Shown: positions 1 through 5,285 of the stretch, piece by piece
Position numbering within the stretch: the stretch's first letter is position 1
Layout of the letters: every line of letters starts with the position of its first letter
Assembly: GCA_024710675.1 (NCBI GenBank)
Contig: JANJUH010000149.1
Span: 1 to 6,307 of the forward strand
Reading direction: 5' to 3'
Origin: Lysobacterales bacterium
GTDB taxonomy: Bacteria; Pseudomonadota; Gammaproteobacteria; Xanthomonadales; SZUA-5
DNA length: 6,307 nt
Translations under genes and position numbers: made by a program
The notes under the pieces: model-generated
Told to the model about the DNA's origin: nothing
What the model saw: only the letters and a program-made list of their open reading frames with translations
Databases searched by the model: none

Positions 1-87
1 GGCATCCGCATCGAGGACGATGTGCACGTCACCGACGGCGAGCCGGAGAACCTGACACGCGATGCCTTTGCGGCCCTTGCCGCCTGA
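1..87 (+). CDS. M24 metallopeptidase (Xaa-Pro aminopeptidase type), C-terminal end only
   Basis: The frame is open from the first base and ends in TGA at 85-87, leaving 28 residues. The stretch begins GIRIEDDVHVTDG and continues PENLT. The GIRIEDD motif is the last conserved block of the pita-bread fold of M24 peptidases, and its glutamate (residue 5 here) is one of the ligands of the two-metal centre in aminopeptidase P and prolidase. The family removes N-terminal residues preceding proline in the cytoplasm. The 'ENLT' after the motif resembles PepP, but only nine residues follow it, which is shorter than the tail I recall for E. coli PepP. A related M24 dipeptidase is therefore equally possible, and no symbol is given. 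The start and most of the gene lie outside the window. Family assignment is good; the exact member is uncertain. Confidence 0.75.
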   Translation, partial: GIRIEDDVHVTDGEPENLTRDAFAALAA

Positions 88-230
88 TGGGCCGGGAGGG
101 GGCTGGCGTGATGATCCGGGTGACGCCGGGAAAGCCGCCAGCGCAGGAGTCCGGTGACAATGCGTGATCTTCGAGCGAGCAACCGTGCGATCATCCCGCC
201 CCGTCAGACCGTGTCCTTCATCAGCCAACG
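88..230. other. Intergenic gap with a long-range inverted repeat
   Basis: This 143-bp gap lies between the peptidase and the membrane protein. GGCGTGATGATC at 105-116 can pair with GATCATCCCGCC at 189-200 in 11 of 12 positions, which would close a loop of 72 nt. I looked for riboswitch cores (cobalamin, GEMM/c-di-GMP, SAM, glycine) and found no convincing match. There is no U-tract, so this is not a classical terminator. No clear Shine-Dalgarno precedes the ATG at 231. The structure is visible, but its function is unknown. Confidence 0.35.
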
Positions 231-1118
231 ATGATCCTCGCTTTCCTGTCCTTGCCCCTGTCGTGGCGTCGTGAAGCGCTTGGTGCACAGAGCGTGGAAG
301 CGCTGCGCAGCACGGCTTTGCGCGCCCGTACCTTCATGCGGGCGCACGGCCAGCAGCGCTACCGGCGACGGATTGCCGAGAACCTCGGGACCTGGAGCTG
401 GCTGCTCTTCGGGGCCTACATGCTGTCGTGGACGCCGGCCGGCCTGCTCGCCTTCCTGCTGTTCAACGCGCTGGTGTCGGTGCTGCAGGACGGGCTGCGC
501 CTGCTGCTCTATCCCAAGTTGCTGAGCGCCAGCCACCGTCGCGAGGAGCGGGCACTCGAAGCGCTGACCGTGGTCTCGGCAGTGCATGCGGGCAGCCATG
601 AACGCCCGGCACGCCGACTGAACCCCGGAACCTGGATGAGTGTCGCGTCGGCAATCGGTGCGACCCTGATTGCCCTGCCCATGGTCCACTTCGCCGCGCA
701 GTGGCAGGACTGGGGCAATCCCCTGCAAAACACGCTGCTGCCATTCTTCATGCTGGTCAGCGGCGTCGGGCGGGCCATGGCGATCGGCTATGAGCACTTC
801 AAGGTCAAGCGCAACCTGCCCGGCGTCGATGTGGTGTTCGTGCGTTCGGACGATGCGCTCGACATCCTGGTGCTGGCCGCGGTCCTGTCGCTGCTGGCGC
901 TGCCCCTGGGCGCCTGGGGCGCCTGGTTGCCGGTCGCCGGCATTCTCGCGGCGCGCATGGGTTACTGGGCGCATCGGCTCTGGTGGACACAGCGCGCGGC
1001 AAGGCAGGTCAAGCCGGTGCTGGCACGGCTGTCCGGTGGCCAGGCCTTGGCCCATCCGGTCGCCCACGAGGGCGAGGGGGACATGGACGACGAGGACTAC
1101 GCCGAGGCCTCGCGCTGA
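231..1118 (+). CDS. Integral membrane protein of unknown function, 295 aa
   Basis: I do not recognise this family. The protein has a basic, arginine-rich N-terminal region (residues about 12-50), then hydrophobic stretches at about 54-94 (probably two segments broken by the proline near 69), 134-155, 166-184, 209-226 and 228-243. It ends in a cytoplasm-like tail that turns strongly acidic (GEGDMDDEDYAEA, about 281-293). This suggests an inner-membrane protein with five or six spans and no visible enzymatic motif. The ATG at 231 is the first start after the in-frame stop at 165-167, but no good ribosome-binding site precedes it. The GTG at codon 22 (position 294) is an alternative. The gene follows the peptidase on the same strand after 143 bp and converges on the E1 dehydrogenase gene. 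It is real rather than a shadow, because the hydrophobic segments are regularly spaced and the opposite-strand frame reads as low-complexity R/Q/H-rich sequence. Confidence 0.8.
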   Translation: MILAFLSLPLSWRREALGAQSVEALRSTALRARTFMRAHGQQRYRRRIAENLGTWSWLLFGAYMLSWTPAGLLAFLLFNALVSVLQDGLRLLLYPKLLSASHRREERALEALTVVSAVHAGSHERPARRLNPGTWMSVASAIGATLIALPMVHFAAQWQDWGNPLQNTLLPFFMLVSGVGRAMAIGYEHFKVKRNLPGVDVVFVRSDDALDILVLAAVLSLLALPLGAWGAWLPVAGILAARMGYWAHRLWWTQRAARQVKPVLARLSGGQALAHPVAHEGEGDMDDEDYAEASR

Positions 1119-1130
1119 GGCTCGCGTTCC

Positions 1131-1166
1131 CGCGTAGCCCGCCCCTGCCGGGCAACGCGGGCTACG
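1131..1166 (+). repeat. GTAG-type REP palindrome, copy A
   Basis: CGTAGCCCGC (1133-1142) is the perfect inverted complement of GCGGGCTACG (1157-1166), giving a 10-bp stem around a 14-nt loop. It begins with the GTAG tetranucleotide typical of REP elements mobilised by TnpA-REP (RAYT) enzymes, such as those described in Stenotrophomonas. The loop size and loop sequence (ending GGCAAC) match copy C. It lies 15 bp past the stop of the membrane-protein gene, where a stable hairpin could limit read-through or protect the mRNA 3' end. Confidence 0.8.
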
Positions 1167-1174
1167 TTTGCGGC

Positions 1175-1204
1175 GGTAGCGTGGGTTGCGCCGCAGGCGC
1201 TACC
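1175..1204 (-). repeat. GTAG-type REP palindrome, copy B (inverted, decayed)
   Basis: GGTAGCG (1175-1181) pairs with CGCTACC (1198-1204). Read on the minus strand, this copy aligns with A and C: it starts GTAGCGCC, contains GCGCAAC where they have GGCAAC or GGTCAAC, and ends CGCTAC. It is therefore the same element in opposite orientation, with a shorter stem and several substitutions. Alternating orientation A(+), B(-), C(+) is the usual arrangement of REP clusters. Confidence 0.65.
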
Positions 1205-1229
1205 CGCGTGGACTTGCGGCGTGTTTCCC

Positions 1230-1267
1230 CGCGTAGCCCGCCTTTGGCGGTCAACGCGGGCTACGCG
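1230..1267 (+). repeat. GTAG-type REP palindrome, copy C, overlapping the E1 stop codon
   Basis: CGCGTAGCCCGC (1230-1241) is the exact inverted complement of GCGGGCTACGCG (1256-1267), a 12-bp stem around a 14-nt loop of the same size as copy A. The right arm runs into the E1 gene of the minus strand. The CTA at 1261-1263 within the arm is that gene's TAG stop codon, and the arm also encodes its final alanine codon. The hairpin is thus part of the coding sequence and immediate 3' end of the E1 mRNA and may act as its terminator or stabiliser. Confidence 0.85.
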
Positions 1268-3516
1268 CGCTGCACCAGATCCCGCGCGGCGGCCAACACG
1301 CTCTCGTCCGACGGCAGCACCAGGTTCGCTGCCGCCGCCAGCGGCGTGTAGGTGTCGCTGCCGCAGACGCGGGCGATCGGCTTGCCGCCGTGGCCGCCCT
1401 CGACCAGCGCCATCGCCACGCCTTCGGCGATGCCGGCGCTCTTGCGGCCTTCGTCGACGATCAGGATCCGTTCGCAGGCGTTGGCGTGCGCGCAGATCGC
1501 CTCGGCGTTGAGCGGCTGCAACCAGCGCAGGTCCATCACCCGCGTGTGCACGCCCTGCTCGTCGGCCAGCGCCTTGGCGGCGCGCAGGCTCATCGGGATG
1601 CCGTTGCCGTAGCTGATGATCAGCAGGTCGGTGGCTGCGGGCTCATAGATCCTCGGCTCGCCGGGCGCGATGGCCTGGTCGGGCGCGGGATAGGCGAACT
1701 GCCAGAGGCCGTCGCCCGTCGCGTACAGGTCCTTGGTCATGTAGAGCGCGATCGGCTCGAGGAAGACCGAAACGCGGCCGTCGACCTTGGCCATCGCCAT
1801 CAGCGTGCGCAGCATCATCGCCGCGTCGTCGCCGCGGCTGGGGCAGGCGATCGTCAGGCCCGGGATGTCACGCAGCGCGGCGATCGAGTTGTCGTTGTGG
1901 AAATGGCCACCGAAGCCCTTCTGGTAGCCGAGGCCGGCGATGCGCACGACCATCGGGTTGCGGTACTGGTCGTTGCTGAAGAACTGCAGCGAGCAGGCCT
2001 CGCCGCGGATCTGGTCGCAGGCGTTGTGGTAGTAGGCGAGGTACTGGATCTCCGGCAAGGGCAGCAGGCCGAGGTTCGCGAAGCCCTGGGCGAGGCCGAG
2101 AATCGAGGTCTCGTCGAGCAGCGTGTTGAACACGCGCGCGCCCTTGAACTTCTGCCAGAGGCCCTTGGTGATCGTGTAGACGCCGCCCTTCTGCGCCACG
2201 TCCTCGCCGAACAGCAGCGATTCCGGGTACTTCAGCAGCACGTCGTTGAGCGCCTGGTTGATCAGGATTGCCAGGTGGCGCGCCGGCTGGTTCTCGGGGA
2301 GCTGGGCCTCGCTGCCGAAGTGCGCAACGCGCGCGGCAGGCTCGGGTGTGCGCGTCGCCTCGGCCATGACTGCAGGCGGTGTCGACGGCGCGAGTGGCGC
2401 GATCACCTCCGCGAGCGTGGTCAGCTTGGGACCCGCTGCAGCGACTTCGGCGGCGGCAAAGCAACGCTTGCGGATGTCCTCGTACAAGGCCAGCAATTCG
2501 TCGGGCGTGTACAGGTCATGGGCCAGCGCAAGTTCGGCCGAGCGCAGCAGCGGATCACGCGCCTCGCTCGCCCAGACGTCCTCGATGGCGCGGTACTCGA
2601 TCTCGAAATCGGTGCCGGCGTGGCCCATCAGGCGCGTCGTGCCCAAGTGCAGGAAGGTCGGGAGGCGCTCGCGCCGGCACCACTCGACGGCCTCGGCAAC
2701 GACCTCGTAACCGGCGGCGAGGTCGAGGCCATCGGCGCGGAAGTACTTGAGGTGGCGGCGCTGCGAGAAGCTCTCGCCGATCCAACCCGCCGGCGAGCGC
2801 ACCGAGATGCCGATGCCGTTGTCCTCGCAGACATAGAGCACCGGCGCATCGAGCTGCTGGTAGGCGGCCCACTCGGCGGTGTTGAAGGCGACCTGGGCTG
2901 TGGCGTGGTTGGCGCTGGCGTCGCCAAAGCTGCAGATGACGATGCTGTCGGCCGGGATCGGCAAGGTCTGTCCGAGTCGACGCGCCTGCGCGATCGCGAG
3001 CGCGGTGCCGTAGGCCTTCGGAAGGTGGCTGGCGATCGTCGAGGTCTGCGGCAGCACCCACAAGGGCTTGCTGCCCCAGACCTTGTGGCGGCCGCCGGAG
3101 GCCGGATCGTCCTTGCTGGCCGCGAAGGACAGTGCCGAATCCATGATCGGGTCCATGCCCGGCAGCTTGCGGAAGCGCTCGGCCATGAAGGCGCCGGAGC
3201 GGTAGTGCAGGAAGGCCGGGTCGGTGTGGCGGGCGGCGCGCGCGACCATCGCGTTGCCTTCGTGGCCGGAGCTGCCGATCGTGTAATAGACCTTGTTCTG
3301 CACGCGCAGCACGCGCGCCATCAGGTCGAGGTGGCGGCTGATCAACTGCGAGATCAGCAGCTCGCGGAAATCCTCGCGGCCGAGTCGGCGGTCGGCACCG
3401 AAGGCGCCGGCATCGACGCCGCCGGTGCGCGAGGCCGGCCAGCCACGGACGAAGGCCTGGAAGTTCTGGTCGACGACTTCGGCGCGGTTGAGCTGCTTGC
3501 TCTGGATCAGGGTCAT
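1261..3516 (-). CDS. Fused E1 alpha/beta subunit of a thiamine-diphosphate 2-oxoacid dehydrogenase (branched-chain type)
   Basis: This 751-residue protein catalyses, by family, decarboxylation of a 2-oxoacid and reductive acylation of the lipoyl group of an E2 partner in the cytoplasm. Residues 1 to about 370 are E1-alpha: HYRSG (104-108), the ThDP/Mg motif GDASAN (198-203) completed by EDNGIGIS (231-238), then TTRLMGHAGTD (293-303), YR (308-309) and ARDPL (319-323). An Ala/Pro-rich linker (about 370-410) leads to E1-beta. There, FGEDV (436-440) is followed by NTLLDETSILG (464-474), whose E469 aligns with the glutamate that activates ThDP. EIQYLAY (489-495), GGHFHNDN (536-543, H540 at the active-site histidine) and FLEP (585-588) follow. 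Most enzymes of this class split alpha and beta into two genes; single-chain versions exist in several bacterial groups. The ATG at 3514-3516 is preferred because conserved-looking sequence starts there; an ATG 17 codons upstream adds an Arg/Pro/Leu-rich stretch. No strong Shine-Dalgarno is visible. No E2, E3 or regulator gene lies in the window, so the substrate is not fixed. Confidence 0.93.
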   Translation of the reverse strand: MTLIQSKQLNRAEVVDQNFQAFVRGWPASRTGGVDAGAFGADRRLGREDFRELLISQLISRHLDLMARVLRVQNKVYYTIGSSGHEGNAMVARAARHTDPAFLHYRSGAFMAERFRKLPGMDPIMDSALSFAASKDDPASGGRHKVWGSKPLWVLPQTSTIASHLPKAYGTALAIAQARRLGQTLPIPADSIVICSFGDASANHATAQVAFNTAEWAAYQQLDAPVLYVCEDNGIGISVRSPAGWIGESFSQRRHLKYFRADGLDLAAGYEVVAEAVEWCRRERLPTFLHLGTTRLMGHAGTDFEIEYRAIEDVWASEARDPLLRSAELALAHDLYTPDELLALYEDIRKRCFAAAEVAAAGPKLTTLAEVIAPLAPSTPPAVMAEATRTPEPAARVAHFGSEAQLPENQPARHLAILINQALNDVLLKYPESLLFGEDVAQKGGVYTITKGLWQKFKGARVFNTLLDETSILGLAQGFANLGLLPLPEIQYLAYYHNACDQIRGEACSLQFFSNDQYRNPMVVRIAGLGYQKGFGGHFHNDNSIAALRDIPGLTIACPSRGDDAAMMLRTLMAMAKVDGRVSVFLEPIALYMTKDLYATGDGLWQFAYPAPDQAIAPGEPRIYEPAATDLLIISYGNGIPMSLRAAKALADEQGVHTRVMDLRWLQPLNAEAICAHANACERILIVDEGRKSAGIAEGVAMALVEGGHGGKPIARVCGSDTYTPLAAAANLVLPSDESVLAAARDLVQRA

Positions 3517-3653
3517 GGCGGGGCAGGGTGGGCGCAAGAGGCTGCGGAGGATAGCGCCCGGGCGCATGCGCCGATTCCGCGCGGCAGCGGCACGTTCGGG
3601 TGGCGTTGAGGAGTCGTAGACTGCTCGTGAACTCCCCGCCAGGGAAACAGCCC
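3517..3653. promoter_or_regulatory. Divergent intergenic region with two overlapping perfect palindromes
   Basis: This 137-bp region must carry the promoters for the minus-strand E1 gene and the plus-strand membrane gene. GCGCCCGGGCGC (3554-3565) and GGCGCATGCGCC (3561-3572) are both perfect 12-bp palindromes and overlap by five bases, a possible regulator-binding site. Possible -10 hexamers are TAGACT at 3617-3622 on the plus strand (with a poor -35, TTCGGG, 16 bp upstream) and TATCCT at 3548-3553 on the minus strand. The promoter calls are weak; the palindromes are certain as sequence, but their role is guessed. Confidence 0.3.
3641..3647 (+). promoter_or_regulatory. Ribosome-binding site deciding the start at 3654
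   Basis: AGGGAAA lies six bases before the ATG at 3654. This favours that ATG over the upstream in-frame start at 3600, which has no such site and would add 18 residues of unremarkable sequence. Confidence 0.65.
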
Positions 3654-4736
3654 ATGCGCATCGCGGTCGGCAAGTCGCAACTGGAAGAGGCCGCTGCGGC
3701 CGGCGTGTTGCCGGCAGCGCAGGCCGAGGCGCTCTGGCAATGGCTGCTCGCGCATGAGTCGGCGAGTCCGGTGGCCCGCTTCAAGATGGCGCACCTGCTC
3801 TACTACTTCGGCGGCCTGATCGCGATCGGAGCCATCTCGATCTTCATCACCATCGCCTGGGATGCCATGGGTGCGTGGCCGCTGCTGGTGTTTGGCATCG
3901 GCGTGGCGATCCTGGCCTGGGCGCTGACGCGGCGCTTCGTCGAGGTGCACCGCCAGCCGGTCGCTGCCGGCACGATGGCGGCGCTGCTGGTGGCGACTGC
4001 GCCGATGATCGTCTTTGCGCTGCAGCACGTGAGCGGGGCCTGGAGTGGCGATCAGTCCTATCGCGACTACCACTACTGGATCGACTGGCGCTGGCTGATG
4101 ATGGAGTTCGCGACGCTCGCCGCCGGTGCCGTGGTGCTGTGGCGCTTCCGTCTGCCCTTCGCGATGCTGCCGATCGCGGTGACCTTGTGGTACCTGAGCA
4201 TGGATGTCGCCGCTTTCCTGGCGCAGGACCAGGAGGGCTGGTTCAGCGAGGCCGGGTGGAAACTGCGCGCGACGATCTCGATGCTGTTTGGCGTCGGAAT
4301 GGTAGGCATCGCGCTGTGGATCGAGCTGCGCCAGCACGCCGGGCAGGGTCGACTCGATCGCCGCGACTTTGCCTTCTGGCTCTACGTCGTTGGCGTGCTG
4401 ACCTTTTGGGGTGGCCTGTCCTCGCAGGACTCGGGCTCGGAGTTCGGCAAGCTCGTCTACTGCGCGATCAACGTCGGCCTGATCCTGATCGGTGCGGCAT
4501 TGGCGCGCCGGGTGTTCGTGGTCTTCGGGGCCTTCGGTGTGATCGGCTATCTCGGCTACCTGAGTTACCAGGTCTTCGAGGACAGCCTGCTGTTCACGCT
4601 GGTGCTGGGCGGGCTCGGCATCGCGCTGGTCTATGCCGGCCTGTGGTGGAGCCGCCACGAATCGAAGCTGCACGCCGAATTGTCGGCGCTGTTGCCGGCA
4701 GCCCTTCGGCGGGCGATCGCCGCGCGCGAGGGCTGA
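3654..4736 (+). CDS. Polytopic membrane protein with DUF2157-like N-terminus, 360 aa
   Basis: The first 45 residues form a soluble helical region (KSQLEEAAAAGVLPAAQAEALWQWL), resembling the short cytoplasmic segment that precedes the membrane part in DUF2157-type proteins of unknown function. About ten hydrophobic segments follow, near residues 47-69, 73-91, 103-124, 148-164, 167-188, 208-224, 238-255, 266-284, 287-305 and 313-331, and then a basic C-terminus. A loop rich in aromatic and acidic residues (about 131-147, DQSYRDYHYWIDWRW) may face the periplasm. No catalytic motif is visible and no transport substrate can be inferred. The start is supported by an AGGGA Shine-Dalgarno. The gene is transcribed divergently from E1 and ends nine bases before a hairpin-rich REP array, which probably shapes its mRNA 3' end. 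The DUF2157 relationship comes from pattern recognition only. Confidence 0.85.
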   Translation: MRIAVGKSQLEEAAAAGVLPAAQAEALWQWLLAHESASPVARFKMAHLLYYFGGLIAIGAISIFITIAWDAMGAWPLLVFGIGVAILAWALTRRFVEVHRQPVAAGTMAALLVATAPMIVFALQHVSGAWSGDQSYRDYHYWIDWRWLMMEFATLAAGAVVLWRFRLPFAMLPIAVTLWYLSMDVAAFLAQDQEGWFSEAGWKLRATISMLFGVGMVGIALWIELRQHAGQGRLDRRDFAFWLYVVGVLTFWGGLSSQDSGSEFGKLVYCAINVGLILIGAALARRVFVVFGAFGVIGYLGYLSYQVFEDSLLFTLVLGGLGIALVYAGLWWSRHESKLHAELSALLPAALRRAIAAREG

Positions 4737-4744
4737 TCGACTGA

Positions 4745-4953
4745 TCGCGCGCAGAGCGCGCTCCTACGAAAAGCGGAGAAGCCGCCGCCCCGACGTGGGA
4801 GCGCCCTCGGGCGCGATGGATCTTGCGGCGAGGCCTTTTCGCGCGCAGAGCGCGCTCCTACGAGAAGCGGTGAAGCCGCCACCCCGACGTAGGAGCGCCC
4901 TCGGGCGCGATGGATCTTGCGGCGAGGCCTCTTCGCGCGCAGAGCGCGCTCCT
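4745..4953. repeat. 94-bp tandem units carrying alternating REP hairpins (2.2 copies)
   Basis: Unit 1 (4745-4838) and unit 2 (4839-4932) differ at about five of 94 positions; a third unit begins at 4933 and breaks off after 21 bases. Each unit has a minus-oriented hairpin (TCGCGCGCAGAGCGCGCTCC at its start; starts 4745, 4839, 4933) and a plus-oriented one (CGTRGGAGCGCCCTCGGGCG, 4794-4819 and 4888-4913), joined by a spacer containing AAGCCGCC. Both hairpins start GTAGGAGCGC when read from their own 5' side, so they are one GTAG REP family in alternating orientation, distinct from copies A-C near 1131-1267. The 94-bp period shows amplification of a REP pair. There are no unique spacers, so this is not CRISPR. 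The array lies between the membrane gene and the IS110 element. Confidence 0.9.
4947..4953 (+). other. Left half of the IS110 target site in the interrupted third REP
   Basis: CGCTCCT here should be followed by ACG, as it is at 4759-4768 and 4853-4862. Instead the sequence changes abruptly to TGTATGTT at 4954. The missing ACG is found at 6302-6304, directly after the other end of the IS. The CT at 4952-4953 is the inferred recombination core and reappears at 6300-6301. This is inferred from comparison with the intact repeats; only six bases of right flank are visible. Confidence 0.75.
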
Positions 4954-4955
4954 TG

Positions 4956-4961
4956 TATGTT
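4956..4961 (+). promoter_or_regulatory. -10 half of the circle-junction promoter
   Basis: TATGTT lies two bases inside the left end. In the integrated element, the -35 position 17 bp upstream reads TCGCGC, part of the REP, so the promoter should be poor. If the ends are joined with a single CT, TTGACG from the right end (6281-6286) falls exactly 17 bp upstream (15 bases of right end plus TG). Transcription would start near 4968 and run through the guide RNA into the recombinase gene. Confidence 0.6.
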
Positions 4962-5091
4962 GCTCTTGCGCTGCTTTTTGAGCTTCTTGGAGATGAATCT
5001 TGATGGTGCTTTTGAGGCTCTGAGAGGGTCATCAGAGATCCCTGAAGGCTTGACGATCAGCCCGAATCGTTGTGCTCTGGTCTTGCTCTGT

Positions 5092-5153
5092 CGGGGAAGC
5101 CGTTCGCTCCTGAGGACAGCTCTTGCTGATCCTGTTCGTAGATCGGCTCCCCG
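5092..5153 (+). other. Bridge-RNA target-binding loop
   Basis: The outer stem is 5092-5097 plus 5099-5102 with 5144-5147 plus 5148-5153 (ten pairs, one bulged A at 5098). The inner hairpin is AGGACAGC (5113-5120), loop TCTT, GCTG-A-TCCT (5125-5133): eight pairs with one bulged A. The left guide CGCTCCT (5105-5111) is identical to the left target 4947-4953. The right guide CGTAG (5137-5141) is the complement of CTACG, the right side of the target including the CT core. Extending the right guide to GTTCGTAG predicts CTACGAAC; intact REP unit 1 has CTACGAAA, and the actual right flank begins CTACGG. Confidence 0.8.
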
Positions 5154-5160
5154 CCTTCTT

Positions 5161-5227
5161 CGTCCAATCGCGTGGAGGATCCAGAAAGCCGGCGTGCCGG
5201 CATTTCGCATCGCAAGGTCGCGGGACG
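5161..5227 (+). other. Bridge-RNA donor-binding loop
   Basis: The outer stem is CGTCC (5161-5165) and CGCG (5169-5172) with CGCG (5219-5222) and GGACG (5223-5227), with a bulge of AAU. The inner hairpin is GCCGG-CGTG-CCGGC (5188-5201). The left donor guide GGAGGATC (5174-5181) is identical to the right end of the element (6293-6300), ending on the C of the CT core. The right donor guide CAAG (5213-5216) complements CTTG at the left boundary (4952-4955), and the G at 5212 can add a wobble pair. The left-guide match is strong; the right-guide match is short and less certain. Confidence 0.75.
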
Positions 5228-5274
5228 GGGGTGCAAGGTCGGGGAACCGACGGGGTCTAGCCTATCGCAACTGC

Positions 5275-5280
5275 GGGAGA
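5275..5280 (+). promoter_or_regulatory. Ribosome-binding site of the IS110 recombinase
   Basis: GGGAGA lies five bases before the ATG at 5286 and fixes that start. The longer reading from a GTG at 5172 would run through the donor-binding loop and add 38 residues that precede the conserved N-terminus of the family. Confidence 0.8.
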
Positions 5281-5285
5281 GACTC

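Larger units (their letters stand above)
5051..5227 (+). ncRNA. Candidate IS110 bridge RNA (target- and donor-binding loops)
   Basis: Three structures follow one another. The first is a 5' hairpin, with TGACGAT (5051-5057) pairing with ATCGTTG (5066-5072) including two G-U pairs. The second is a target-binding loop closed by CGGGGA/GCCG with CGGC/TCCCCG (5092-5153). The third is a donor-binding loop closed by CGTCC/CGCG with CGCG/GGACG (5161-5227). Each loop has an inner hairpin and two opposed single-stranded guides. The guides match the REP target flanking the element and the element's own two ends. The order (5' hairpin, target loop, donor loop, then gene) is that described for IS621 bridge RNA, which guides the recombinase to bring donor and target together. 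The folding was done by eye; the true 5' end could be near 4968 if the junction promoter drives it. Confidence 0.8.

Noticed and set aside
111..167. 18-codon ORF after a purine-rich stretch (GGGAGGGG at 95-102)
   Set aside because: Too short, no recognisable sequence, spacing to the ATG rather long, and it overlaps a possible RNA structure; not supportable as a gene.
105..200. Cobalamin or c-di-GMP riboswitch
   Set aside because: Fragments such as CAGGAGTCCGGTGACAA recall the cobalamin box, but the conserved core (GCNACTGT) and the order of elements are missing, and the downstream gene gives no support.
204..1067. Minus-strand open frame of 287 codons
   Set aside because: It is antisense to the 231-1118 membrane protein and very rich in Arg, Gln and His, with no motif; a codon-bias shadow.
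1390..3609. Plus-strand open frame of 739 codons
   Set aside because: It lies antisense to the E1 gene, whose motifs are unmistakable. The predicted protein is Arg/Val/Gly-rich without recognisable domains, as expected for the mirror frame of a strongly G/C-biased gene.
3513..4673. Minus-strand open frame of 386 codons
   Set aside because: It is antisense to the 3654-4736 membrane protein, low-complexity and polar, and the sense frame has regular membrane segments and a good ribosome-binding site.
4745..4953. CRISPR array
   Set aside because: The units are contiguous 94-bp repeats with no unique spacers and no nearby cas genes; they are REP pairs.
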